Positions 1-7,160 of a stretch of DNA of 64,000 nucleotides are shown here, piece after piece. Every line of letters begins with the position of its first letter. The stretch's first letter is position 1. Below the pieces are notes generated by a model that searched no databases, was not told the DNA's origin, and was given only the letters and a program-made list of their open reading frames with translations. Both the position numbers and the translations under genes were made by a program. The stretch covers positions 2,604,001 to 2,668,000 of the forward strand of contig NZ_JACHVQ010000001.1 in the NCBI RefSeq assembly GCF_014190805.1, written 5' to 3'. This DNA is from Flexivirga oryzae. GTDB taxonomy: Bacteria; Actinomycetota; Actinomycetes; Actinomycetales; Dermatophilaceae.

Positions 1-650
1 TGGGTGGTGACCCGCAGTTGTGGGTGGCTGCGCGCGACGTCCGCCATACTCCTTGCGAGCCGGTCGTTTTCGCGGTGTTGTGCCTCGTCGTTCGGGACCC
101 GGTGCAGCACGATGGTCAGGTCGAGGTGGCGGGTGCCTGCCTGCTCGAAGGCCGTCTCCAGCACTCGTACGAACGGCCGGCCGTATTCCAGCCCCGCGAC
201 GACCGACGTCCCTGTCGTCAGGTTGGTGTCGGCCCGCAGCACCGCGACCGGGCACCGGGTCTGGGCGATCAACCGGTTGGTCGTCGAGCCCAGGAAGGCG
301 TCTGCGGCGGCGCTGCGTCCGCGGGATCCGACGACCACCAGGCGGCATCCTCGTGCCGCGGACGCCAACGTCGTGGCCGGGTCGCCGGTCGGCTCGGACC
401 ACGTCACCTTCAGTTTTTCGCCGGACCGGACCAGGTGCGCGAGGGCATTGTTGATGACGGGCTCGTGCACCTGGCGGGTCATCGAGTAGGTCGGCCACGT
501 CCGGTGCGAGACGTCGAGGACGTGCATCAGGTGGAGCGGCCATTTGCGGCGGCGAGCCTCGGCTGCCGCCCATTCCAGTGCCTTCGCGCTCCCCGCCGAT
601 GCGTCGAGGCCGACCAGCACTGCTCCCATGGGCACGATGGCGTCCATCAT
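1..650 (-). CDS. Universal stress protein (UspA family), 3' end outside window
   Basis: Reading leftward from ATG at 650 gives an open frame to the window edge, so the C-terminus is missing. The start GAVLVGLDASAGSAKALEWA and the ATP-binding glycine motif VVGSRGRSAAADAFLGS are typical of UspA domains. A second UspA-like domain begins after CPVAVLRADTN, so this is the tandem-domain actinobacterial type, a cytoplasmic nucleotide-binding protein induced in stress or dormancy. An AAGGAG box lies 4 nt before the ATG (653-660), which fixes the start. A GNCATAC heptamer lies near position 43, as in the rest of the chromosome. The exact role cannot be given. Confidence 0.85.
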   Translation of the reverse strand, partial: MMDAIVPMGAVLVGLDASAGSAKALEWAAAEARRRKWPLHLMHVLDVSHRTWPTYSMTRQVHEPVINNALAHLVRSGEKLKVTWSEPTGDPATTLASAARGCRLVVVGSRGRSAAADAFLGSTTNRLIAQTRCPVAVLRADTNLTTGTSVVAGLEYGRPFVRVLETAFEQAGTRHLDLTIVLHRVPNDEAQHRENDRLARSMADVARSHPQLRVTT

Positions 651-777
651 CTCGCTCCTTTCGCCTGCGGATGATTTCAGCGTGCGCCGGTGCCGGTTGG
701 TTGGGTAGGGACCAAAGGCCTTGTGGTTCGGTCACTTCCGTCACCATTGGACCTAGGACACAACCCACCGCTCACGG
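651..777. other. Intergenic gap between usp and the toxin-antitoxin pair
   Basis: About 130 bases hold the usp ribosome binding site at the left and no convincing gene. I see no clear -35 for either neighbour. Confidence 0.5.
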
Positions 778-796
778 TTGTACAAGAGCGTACAAT
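778..796. promoter_or_regulatory. Palindromic operator overlapping a -10 box before the antitoxin gene
   Basis: TTGTAC (778-783), a 6-nt spacer and GTACAA (790-795) form a perfect inverted repeat. TACAAT (791-796) within it resembles a -10 hexamer and ends 6 nt before the antitoxin ATG at 803, so the transcript is probably leaderless. Phd/YefM antitoxins repress their own operons through short palindromes, so this is the likely autoregulatory site. The repeat is seen directly; its function is inferred. Confidence 0.6.
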
Positions 797-802
797 TCGT
801 GT

Positions 803-1090
803 ATGACGACGGTCAGCGCCAGCGAGGCCCGGCAGACTCTCCCGAAACAGTTGGACAGGGTCGAAGCCGGTGACGAGGTTGCGATCACCCGGCACGGGAG
901 GGTGGTTGCCGTGCTCGTGCACCCGGACGTGCTGCGGAGGCGGCGGGCCGGTGCCGCATGGGATGAGGCGGATCGCATCGGTGAGCTGCTGGCAGAGGCG
1001 CGGGCCGAGCCGATCCGCCCGCCGGTGATCAGCTCGAAGCGCGCCGAGGATCTGCTCGCGTCGGTCCGGCGTGACCGCGCCGGCCGATGA
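803..1090 (+). CDS. Type II antitoxin, Phd/YefM family
   Basis: The 95-residue product begins MTTVSASEARQTLPKQLDRV and continues EAGDEVAITRHGRVVAVLV, which is the Phd/YefM DNA-binding fold: a short helix that positions a ribbon for operator binding, then a toxin-wrapping C-terminal tail. It should neutralise the PIN-domain ribonuclease encoded next and repress the operon. ATG at 803 lies 6 nt after a -10-like TACAAT and just after a palindrome, so no ribosome binding site is expected. The stop overlaps the toxin start as ATGA, indicating translational coupling. A longer frame starting near 578 is rejected because the Phd homology begins here. Confidence 0.88.
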   Translation: MTTVSASEARQTLPKQLDRVEAGDEVAITRHGRVVAVLVHPDVLRRRRAGAAWDEADRIGELLAEARAEPIRPPVISSKRAEDLLASVRRDRAGR

Positions 1091-1506
1091 CCGTTCCCGC
1101 GATTGCGTTCGATGCTGACGTGCTGATCTACGCGGCGCAACGCAGGCACGCACTGGGCGCGCGGGTTGCGGCACTGTTCACGCGCGCCGCCGAGGACGAG
1201 ATGGTCGGCACGGGCTCGGTTCTGCTACTCACCGAAGTGCTGGCCAAGCCGATGCGAGATGATCCGGCCTCCGACGAGACGCTCGCGTTGATGAGCTTGT
1301 TGAGCCGCTTGCAGTTGTTGCCGCTCGATGATCAGACGGCGCGGCTCGCGCTGCACTTCGCTATCGCGTATGGTCTGCGCGCCGCCGACGCCACGCACCT
1401 GGCGACTGCGGTCGCAGCCGGAGCCGACCGCTTCCTGACCAACAACCAGAAGGACTTCCCCAAAACGATCGGCGAGGTTGACATCACCTATCCGAGCGAC
1501 CTCTAG
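1087..1506 (+). CDS. PIN-domain ribonuclease toxin, VapC type
   Basis: The 139-residue protein has the PIN arrangement of acidic residues: D9 in FDADVLIYA, E50 in LLLTEVLAK, D101 in LRAADATHLATA and the FLTNN segment near 118-120. PIN toxins cleave RNA with Mg2+ coordinated by these residues, commonly tRNA or rRNA. The gene overlaps the antitoxin stop by 4 nt, giving a two-gene operon. The antitoxin is Phd/YefM rather than VapB, a common mixed pairing. A GTATGGT near 1370 does not match the GTATGNC form common elsewhere, consistent with acquired DNA. The RNA target cannot be predicted. Confidence 0.88.
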   Translation: MTVPAIAFDADVLIYAAQRRHALGARVAALFTRAAEDEMVGTGSVLLLTEVLAKPMRDDPASDETLALMSLLSRLQLLPLDDQTARLALHFAIAYGLRAADATHLATAVAAGADRFLTNNQKDFPKTIGEVDITYPSDL

Positions 1507-1523
1507 CGCAGCGAACTGCGCTG

Positions 1524-1922
1524 CTATTCGTCGGTTTCCGGGCGGCCGGGATCGCCGTCCCCGTCGGGCAGGTCTTCGCCGCCAACCTCGTCGAACGCAT
1601 CCAGGGTGTCTTCGTCGCCGTCGTCGGTTTCCCAGTCGTCGGATGTCCAGTCGTCGGATGTCCAGTCGTCTGGTGTCGGGTCGGTGCCTGGTTGATGGTC
1701 GGTGTTGGTGTTGGTGTTGGTGTCGGTGCCCGGTTCGTGTCGGCGTTTCTCGCGGTCTTGCTTGTCCTGTTGGTGTCGTTGGAGTTCTTGGTCGCGTTGG
1801 GACAGGTTGTGGTCCCAGATGATGGTCATCAGGGTGTGTTCGGGGTGGGAGTCGGTGGGTGGTGGCATGCCTGGTGGTGCCGGTGGCCTGCTGGCCGCGG
1901 TGAGCCCGCCGATCGTGGTGCT
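1524..1922 (-). pseudogene. Asp-rich ORF fragment, 5' end removed at the IS3 boundary
   Basis: The frame is open from the IS3 left end at 1922 to the stop near 1524, about 132 codons, with no start before an internal ATG at 1868. The remnant has a proline-rich start, a charged Gln/Arg segment (RDQELQRHQQDKQDREKRRH), a TNTNTNT run, and a tail with DDWTS/DDWTSDDWE repeats encoded by 15-bp tandem repeats near 1630-1680. I do not recognise the family. Low-complexity acidic tails of this sort occur in actinobacterial accessory proteins. It is probably the 3' remnant of a gene broken by IS3-linked rearrangement. Confidence 0.5.
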
Positions 1923-1982
1923 TGAATCGTCCTTGGTTTGATTGAGGGGAAGCCAGATTTCCTGGAAGGAATCCCATCGATC

Positions 1983-2336
1983 ATGGCGAATGTGAAGTAT
2001 CCGCTGGAGCTTCGTGAGCGTGCGACCCGGTTAGCCGTGGAGGCCCGTCGTGACCCCGATACGCGTACTGGCGCGATCGCTCGGGTCGCCGAGCAGCTCG
2101 GGGTGCACAAGGAGGCGTTGCGGATGTGGGTCCGGAAGGCCGAAGCGGCGGATCTACCGGTCGAGCCGGAAGACTCCGAGGCGCGGATCCGGTTGCTGGA
2201 GAAGGAGAACCGGGAACTACGTCGGAGTAACGAGATCCTGAAGTCGGCCGCGGCTTTCTTCGCGGCGGAGTTGTGCGCCACGAGGCGCCGTGTTATCGAG
2301 AGGCGGTGGGAGACCGTCTCCGCCGGGTTGTCGTAG
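1983..2336 (+). CDS. IS3 transposase OrfA, 3' end replaced by intron sequence
   Basis: The product starts MANVKYPLELRERATRLAV and has the IS3 OrfA helix-turn-helix (AIARVAEQLGVHKEALRMWV) and leucine-zipper-like segment (RIRLLEKENRELRRSNEILK). The genuine exon ends in AAAFFAAE at 2272; the remaining codons to the stop at 2336 are group II intron sequence. After splicing to 4489 the frame would read FFAAEFDRPSR-stop, the usual IS3 OrfA ending. ATG at 1983 has a GGAAGG-like box upstream. OrfA binds the IS ends and supplies the N-terminus of the OrfAB transposase through -1 frameshifting. Confidence 0.85.
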   Translation: MANVKYPLELRERATRLAVEARRDPDTRTGAIARVAEQLGVHKEALRMWVRKAEAADLPVEPEDSEARIRLLEKENRELRRSNEILKSAAAFFAAELCATRRRVIERRWETVSAGLS

Positions 2337-2920
2337 CAGCTTGGTGAAGCCTGGGGGCAGCCTGGTGCGGGTGGTGACTCGCGCCGGGTGGCAAGCGGCC
2401 CCGACAAGCGCAGGGCGTGCCGGTACTGCCAGACGGTGCGGGCCTGTGAGGCGAGGTCAGAGGGTACAGCGAGAGCGAACCAGTGGTTGACGCCCCGTAA
2501 TCGCGAAGCCGGCTCGAACCTGGTAGATCTGGGCCGGTGCGCAGCGCACGCTCATCGGGCACCGTGTGGTGACCGGTGGGTGACTTCGAAGCCGTGTAGC
2601 TCTGACGGTGGGAAGGCTGCGGTGAAGGGCTACGGCGTAGCCGCAGCGATGCTGCCGGGGTAGAGCTGGGTGCCGGACTGGCTGATCGAGACATGGTGAA
2701 CGTGGGAACCACCCCGTGGTGCGAGAGCCCGTTGTCCGGGCTCGGGTCGGTCACCACCGGTGCGCCGCGGGGTGGGGCGGAGGCCTGGTAGTAGTCGCGG
2801 GCGTGACGACCCGCCGTAGGAGTCCGGGAAAGCCGGGCACAGGGCGAAGCGGGCCAGCAGGTCGAGCAGGTTGTGTCACTGGAAGATCAGGAGGTTCCCG
2901 TCCCACATGGGCGGGTGTCG

Positions 2921-4375
2921 ATGGTGAATACCGACGAACTGGAAGCTGCGCTGTTCACGGCGCAGCAGCGGGTACTGAAGATTCAGACCAAACTGCATGG
3001 TTGGGCGCTGCGGGATCGTGATCAGCGGTTTCGTGACGTGTTCAACCTCGTTGCCGATCCGGCGTTCCTTTTGGTGGCGTGGGATCGGGTCGCGGGAAAT
3101 ACCGGCGCACGTACTGCCGGGGTCGACGGACGAACTGCCGTCAGTGTTGCGGACGGGATCGGTGTGGACGTGTTCCTGGCCGATCTTCGGGCGGCGTTGC
3201 GTGACGGGACGTTTCGGGCCTTACCGGTGCGGCAGCGGATGCTTCCGAAGCCGTCCGGTGGGAAGCGACGGTTGGGGATCCCGACCATCGCGGACCGGGT
3301 GGTGCAGGCGTCGGTCAAGCTGGTGTTGGAGCCGATCTTCGAGGCGGACTTCCTGCCGTGCTCGTACGGTTTCCGCCCGAACCGCCGCGCGCATGACGCG
3401 GTCGCCGAGGTGCGTTACCTGGCCAGCCGCCCACGCTGTTACCAGTGGGTGCTGGAAGGAGACATCAAGGCGTGCTTTGACGAGATCGACCACACGGCCT
3501 TGTTGGGGCTGGTGCGTCGTCGCGTCAAGGACAAGCGCGTGATCGCGCTGGTGCGGGCGTTCTTGAAGGCCGGGCTGATGGATGAGGCCAGGGCCTTTGA
3601 AGAGACCACCGCGGGTACCCCGCAGGGTGGAGTGCTGTCACCGTTGTTGGCGAACATCGCGTTGTCCGTGCTGGATGAGCACATCGCGGCTCACCCGGGC
3701 GGGCCGCGCGCCAGTAAGGACCAGCGACACCGGCGTCGCCGTCACGGGCTGCCGTCGGTGCGGTTGGTCCGGTACGCCGATGACTGGTGTCTGATGGTCA
3801 AAGGCACTCGGCAGGACGCGGCTGTTCTTCGCGAGCAGATCGCCGTCGTGCTGGCAACGATCGGGTTACGGCTCTCGCCGGACAAGACGTTGATCACCCA
3901 CATCGATGAGGGACTGGACTTCCTGGGGTGGCATCTTCAACGCCACCGTAAGAGGGGAACCAGCCGGTACTACGTCTACACCTACCCCTCACGCGCTGCG
4001 GTGCGGCGCGTGACCAGGAAGGTCAAGTCGCTGTCCCGGCAGGTCGGCACGAGCCAACCACTGGCCGAGCTGCTGCGACGCGTGAACAACGCGGTCCGTG
4101 GCTGGTGCGGCTACTTCCGGCACGGGGTGTCGTCGCGCGTGTTTTCCTACCTCAACCACGTCGTGTGGTCGCGGGTGTGGAACTGGATGCGGCGCAAGCA
4201 CCGTCACGCCACGTGGAAGGACCTACGCCGCCGGTACTGCGGCGGCAGGTGGTGGCCCGCGGACGACCGGGTCGTCTTGTACGACCCGGCCAAGGTCCGC
4301 ACGAACTGGTACCGATACCGCGGAACACTCATCCCCAGCCCCTGGCCACAACCGGCCCAGGGGCAGGCTGCCTGA
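2921..4375 (+). CDS. ltrA: Group II intron reverse transcriptase/maturase
   Basis: The 484-residue protein has the group II RT blocks in order: an N-terminal RT-0 region, MLPKPSGGKRRLGIPTIADR, SYGFRPNRRAHDAV, VLEGDIKACFDEIDH, TAGTPQGGVLSPLLANIAL, and the catalytic YADDW at about residues 285-289. A maturase (GIIM) domain follows, ending VRTNWYRYRGTLIPSPW. No HNH endonuclease domain is visible after it, so it is an En-minus type that would prime from a nick or replication fork rather than cut the second strand itself. ATG at 2921 begins the usual MVNTDELEAALFTAQQRVLK; an in-frame start at 2873 is possible. The protein assists splicing and copies the intron RNA during retrohoming. Confidence 0.95.
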   Translation: MVNTDELEAALFTAQQRVLKIQTKLHGWALRDRDQRFRDVFNLVADPAFLLVAWDRVAGNTGARTAGVDGRTAVSVADGIGVDVFLADLRAALRDGTFRALPVRQRMLPKPSGGKRRLGIPTIADRVVQASVKLVLEPIFEADFLPCSYGFRPNRRAHDAVAEVRYLASRPRCYQWVLEGDIKACFDEIDHTALLGLVRRRVKDKRVIALVRAFLKAGLMDEARAFEETTAGTPQGGVLSPLLANIALSVLDEHIAAHPGGPRASKDQRHRRRRHGLPSVRLVRYADDWCLMVKGTRQDAAVLREQIAVVLATIGLRLSPDKTLITHIDEGLDFLGWHLQRHRKRGTSRYYVYTYPSRAAVRRVTRKVKSLSRQVGTSQPLAELLRRVNNAVRGWCGYFRHGVSSRVFSYLNHVVWSRVWNWMRRKHRHATWKDLRRRYCGGRWWPADDRVVLYDPAKVRTNWYRYRGTLIPSPWPQPAQGQAA

Positions 4376-4388
4376 GCAGACCTGTGGA

Positions 4389-4422
4389 GAGCCCGGTGCA
4401 TTGAAAGGTGCACGCCGGGTTC
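4389..4422 (+). ncRNA. Group II intron domain V
   Basis: The segment GAGCCCGGTGCATTGAAAG and the following GTGCACGCCGGGTTC fold into the short conserved domain V hairpin: AGC triad at the base, a tetraloop-like apex and a two-nucleotide bulge on the 3' strand. Domain V is the most conserved part of group II introns and forms the catalytic centre. It lies 14 nt after the maturase stop, as expected. Confidence 0.9.
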
Positions 4423-4488
4423 GGGAAGCGGCCCGGGGAAACGGAATCCGCCCCTGCGGCGGACACCGCGCCCCGGGCCGACTTTCAC

Positions 4489-5418
4489 CGACCGCCCATC
4501 CAGGTAGTCGTCGCGTTCATCGACGAGCACCGGCACCGCTGGGGTGTCGAACCGATCTGCCGCGTCCTTTCCGCCGAACTGGACGTCAAGATCGCCCCCG
4601 GCACGTACTACGCCCACAAAAAGCGACCGCCCTCGGCACGCGCCCGCCGCGATGCCGAGTTGAAGGAGGAGATCATGCGCATCCACGCCGACCGGCGGAT
4701 GCGGGTCTACGGGATCCGCAAGATCCACGCGCAGCTGAACCGCGACGGGATCGACGTGGCCCGGTGCACCGTGGAGCGACTGTGCAAGCAGCTGGGTATC
4801 CGCGGCACGGTACGGGGAAAGTTCCCTCGCACCACGCGCCCGGCACCAGAGACCGGCCGGCCCAAGGACCTGGTCGATCGGCAGTTCGTCGCGGCCGCCC
4901 CGAACAAATTGTGGGTCGCGGACATCACCTACGTGCGCACCGACGCCGGCTGGGTGTACGTCGCGTTCGTGCTGGACGTGTTCTCCCGGATGATCGTGGG
5001 CTGGCAGGCCTCCACCCGGATGTACACCGACCTGGCGTTGGACGCGTTGAACATGGGCCTGTTCGCCCGTCGCCGTGACGGGCATGACGTCAACGGCCTT
5101 GTGCACCACAGTGATCGGGGCGTGCAGTACCGGGCGTTGCGGTACGCCCACCGGCTGGAGGAGGCCGACGCGGTCGCGTCCGTCGGGTCCCGTGGGGACT
5201 CCTACGACAACGCGATGGCCGAAGCGCTGAACTCCTTGTACAAGGCCGAACTGATCCACCTCGACGGCCCCTGGGACGGCATCGACGACGTCGAGACCGC
5301 GACCGCGGACTGGGTTGCTTGGTTCAACCACCACCGGATCCACTCCATGCTCAACTATCAACCTCCGGTCGAGGTCGAAGCAGCGTACTGGACGCAACAC
5401 GCGACCACCGCAGCATAA
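4489..5418 (+). CDS. IS3 transposase OrfB (DDE integrase domain)
   Basis: After the intron the frame reads RPPIQVVVAFIDEHRHRWG and continues through the typical OrfB helix-turn-helix region (APGTYYAHKKRPPSARARRD). The catalytic core follows: D in NKLWVADITYV, D in LVHHSDRGVQYR and E in YDNAMAEALNSLYKAE, i.e. D,D(35)E, ending WFNHHRIHSMLNYQPP. The frame is -1 relative to spliced orfA, as in IS3 elements where the active enzyme is an OrfAB frameshift fusion. It has no evident start of its own after the intron. The catalytic core looks intact, so transposition may depend on intron splicing. Confidence 0.9.
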   Translation, partial: RPPIQVVVAFIDEHRHRWGVEPICRVLSAELDVKIAPGTYYAHKKRPPSARARRDAELKEEIMRIHADRRMRVYGIRKIHAQLNRDGIDVARCTVERLCKQLGIRGTVRGKFPRTTRPAPETGRPKDLVDRQFVAAAPNKLWVADITYVRTDAGWVYVAFVLDVFSRMIVGWQASTRMYTDLALDALNMGLFARRRDGHDVNGLVHHSDRGVQYRALRYAHRLEEADAVASVGSRGDSYDNAMAEALNSLYKAELIHLDGPWDGIDDVETATADWVAWFNHHRIHSMLNYQPPVEVEAAYWTQHATTAA

Positions 5419-5462
5419 GAAAATCAAACCCGCTGAGCCTCAACCAAACCCGGGACTTGACA

Positions 5463-5802
5463 GTGCGCACAGGTCCGCCAGCCAGGTCGCGTCGTTGACA
5501 TCACTTTTACGGCCCGGGATGTTCTTCACGTGACGGGCATTGGCCAAGATCAGGTCGAACCCGGCATCCTCCAACACGTAATAGAACGGTTTCCAGTAGT
5601 CCCCGGTCGATTCCATCAACACCCCGGTAACCTGCTCATCGATCAGGTACTGGCGTAGCCCGAGGATGTCATCAGTCATCGAACCCCAGTCCGTCACCTC
5701 ATACCGGGTCTTGTGACGTCGCGAACCCTGGACCCGCACACACACTTTCGCGCCCTTCTTCGCGATATCGATCCCCGCGCACCGCGCGTGCACCACGTCC
5801 AT
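5463..5802 (-). pseudogene. IS110-family transposase, N-terminal fragment
   Basis: From ATG at 5802, with AGGAGG at 5809-5814, the frame gives MDVVHARCAGIDIAKKGAKV and continues through MESTGDYWKPFYYVLEDAGF and GRKSDVNDATWLADL. These supply the RuvC-like DEDD residues of IS110 transposases. The frame runs into the IS3 right end and stops at 5440, so the C-terminal Tnp20 domain with its catalytic serine is missing. The missing half is not found on the other side of the IS3. The fragment is non-functional. IS110 enzymes normally work with a bridge RNA encoded in the non-coding end of the element. Confidence 0.85.
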
Positions 5803-6100
5803 CACAGGCCTCCTGACCACCACCGACCACCATCCCCGGGACCGGGGACACCGGGTGCATGTCACGGGGAAGACAGGAAATACAGCGAAGTCTGTAACGC
5901 GTGCTCGTAGCAACAATCCACGGTCCCCGTGGAGCCTTCCACCACCATGCTCGATACCAGGCTCACAATGGCGCTAGTGTCCCTCGGCGTGTGACCGTGA
6001 CACACACCCCTAAGTTTCCTCCGGCCACGCACCAAAGGCGAGACAACGCCACCAGAAATCTTCCCCACCCACGGTGGGCTAAGCGAAGCGGCCCGCGCTG
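5803..6100. other. Non-coding leader of the IS110 remnant and junction with chromosome
   Basis: No convincing gene lies here. On the transposase strand the first about 170 nt contain GC-rich inverted segments, for example CCCCGGTCCCGGGG near 5835-5850 and GGGGACCGTGG near 5924-5934. IS110-group elements encode their bridge RNA in this left non-coding end, so a bridge RNA or its remnant may be present. The element's outer end cannot be placed because IS110 elements lack inverted repeats. Confidence 0.35.
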
Positions 6101-6395
6101 CTCGATACGGCTCGCCCTTACGGGCTCGCCTACTCGGCCAGCGCGATATGACGGGGCGCGCCCACTCGGCCAGCGCGTGGGGGGCGCGGACCTCGATACG
6201 GCTCGCCCTTGCGGGCTCGCCTACTCGGCCAGCACAATATCGCGGGCTCGCCCACTCGGCCACCGCGGGGTGGCGCGGACCTCGATACGGCTCGCCCTTG
6301 CGGGCTCGCCTACTCGGCCAGCGCAAAATAGCCGGGTCGCCAGCGCGTGGGGGGCACCTCGACCGGCGTGTCGGGTCGGCTACTGGGCCACCGCG
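6101..6395. repeat. CTCGATACGG intergenic repeats, three full and several partial units
   Basis: Full units start at 6101, 6192 and 6281. Each reads CTCGATACGGCTCGCCCTT followed by RCGGGCTCGCCTACTCGGCC and AGC, about 42 bp. Partial units ending in CACTCGGCCAGCG or CACTCGGCCACCG lie at about 6157-6175 and 6246-6264, and a degenerate one at 6359-6395. Each unit contains a small hairpin (GGCTCGCCC-TTGC-GGGCTCGCC). They fill the gap between the IS110 remnant and the HNH nuclease stop. They resemble the dispersed palindromic repeats seen in many actinobacterial intergenic regions; no coding function is evident. Confidence 0.75.
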
Positions 6396-6408
6396 GCGTG
6401 CAAGCGGG

Positions 6409-7101
6409 TCAGCAGGTCGCGAGCATGCTGTTCAGCGCGGTCTTCTCCGTGCTGGTGACCCACAGGTCGTACTTGTCCTTGATCAGCACCCATCGCGTCG
6501 CGTAGAGGCAGTAGGCGTCGGTGTTCGGCGGCTTCCACTCGGAAGGGTCACGATCACCCTTGGACTGGTTCAGCGAGTCGTCGGAGGAGACGAGCACGAG
6601 CGGATCGTTCGCGTACGTGGTGCGTTTCGTCGTGTCCCAGGAGTCGGCGCCGGTCGCCCAGGCATCGCCGAGCGGGACGACGTGATCGATGTCGATGTCG
6701 GAGGCGCTGTCGTACTCCCCGTCACCGTACGGGTCGATCCACGTCCCCTGGAGGTTGGTGCAGGTGGACGACATGGTGACGTTCTCGCCGTCCCGGTAGA
6801 GCGCCGCATTGCGTGCGTTGCATGAGTTGTTCGGCTCGACCGGCCAGCCCCAGGTCGATGCGTCACGCCAGTGCGGGAAGAGGTCACGGTCGTAACCGCT
6901 CATCGAATCCTGCGGTTTGACAGTCAATTCGGTCAGATCCGCCTTCGCATCGGCGGAGGTTCCGGTCAGGCCGAGCTTGAGTTGCGCCGCCGCCACCGTT
7001 CCCGAGACCGTCCCGATCTCGGAGGCCTGCGCGGGTGCCGCGGTCGCCATACCGAGGGCGATTGCTCCGGCCGAAAATGCTGTCAGGAAGCGATATCTCA
7101 T
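6409..7101 (-). CDS. Secreted HNH nuclease, DUF1524/GmrSD C-terminal-like
   Basis: The 230-residue protein has a Sec signal peptide (MRYRFLTAFSAGAIALGMAT, cleavage probably after PAQA). The mature part carries DIDIDHVVPLGDAW with the HNH-like histidine at about 140, then DDSLNQSKGDRDPSEWKP, the signature of DUF1524 endonuclease-like proteins common in actinobacteria. C94 and C114 could form a disulfide. It is probably an exported metal-dependent nuclease acting outside the cell, for nutrition or defence; that role is inferred. The gene is monocistronic, with repeats directly downstream. It lacks the GTATGNC heptamer frequent elsewhere, so it may belong to the accessory region. Confidence 0.8.
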   Translation of the reverse strand: MRYRFLTAFSAGAIALGMATAAPAQASEIGTVSGTVAAAQLKLGLTGTSADAKADLTELTVKPQDSMSGYDRDLFPHWRDASTWGWPVEPNNSCNARNAALYRDGENVTMSSTCTNLQGTWIDPYGDGEYDSASDIDIDHVVPLGDAWATGADSWDTTKRTTYANDPLVLVSSDDSLNQSKGDRDPSEWKPPNTDAYCLYATRWVLIKDKYDLWVTSTEKTALNSMLATC

Positions 7102-7160
7102 GCCGTTCGACGCTACGCGCGGATAGGCAACGGCCGGGTGATCTCCCGGTCAACGACTGG

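Larger units (their letters stand above)
2273..4488 (+). mobile_element. Group II intron with reverse transcriptase, inside the IS3 element
   Basis: The 5' end is GTGCG (2273-2277), matching the group II GUGYG consensus. The 3' end is ...CCGACTTTCAC at 4488, matching the AY terminus. A 34-nt domain V lies at 4389-4422 with an AGC triad and a GAAA-type loop region. It is followed by a GC-rich domain VI hairpin (CGGCCCGGGG paired with CCCCGGGCCG, 4429-4480) with an unpaired A just before the terminus. Domain IV encodes a reverse transcriptase. Joining 2272 to 4489 restores the standard IS3 orfA end and the -1 orfB overlap exactly, which is strong support for the boundaries. Confidence 0.92.
1923..5462 (+). 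mobile_element. IS3-family insertion sequence interrupted by a group II intron
   Basis: The left end reads TGAATCGTCCTTGGTTTG from 1923. The reverse complement of the right end reads TGTCAAGTCCCGGGTTTG from 5462. Both then continue with R-TTGAGG, giving about 25-bp imperfect inverted repeats ending in TG/CA. Between them lie orfA and orfB of an IS3 transposase. The whole is 3540 bp; removing the 2216-bp intron leaves 1324 bp, a normal IS3 length. No target duplication is visible (gct on the left, gtg on the right), and the two flanks belong to different genes, so a deletion or rearrangement has probably followed insertion. Confidence 0.88.

Noticed and set aside
4489..4520. Classical A6G slippery heptamer for IS3 frameshifting
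   Set aside because: The overlap after splicing reads CCCATCCAGGTAG; the frame relation is -1 but I see no A-rich slippery run, so the exact slip site is not annotated.
4105..5078. Additional proteins within the intron 3' part and OrfB in other frames
   Set aside because: Arg/Pro/Gly-rich translations with no family features, overlapping better supported genes and domain V/VI.
4204..5427. Long minus-strand frame over the IS3 OrfB
   Set aside because: High-GC shadow frame opposite a well-matched transposase.
1915..5470. Target site duplication of the IS3
   Set aside because: Bases next to the two ends (gct and gtg) do not match.
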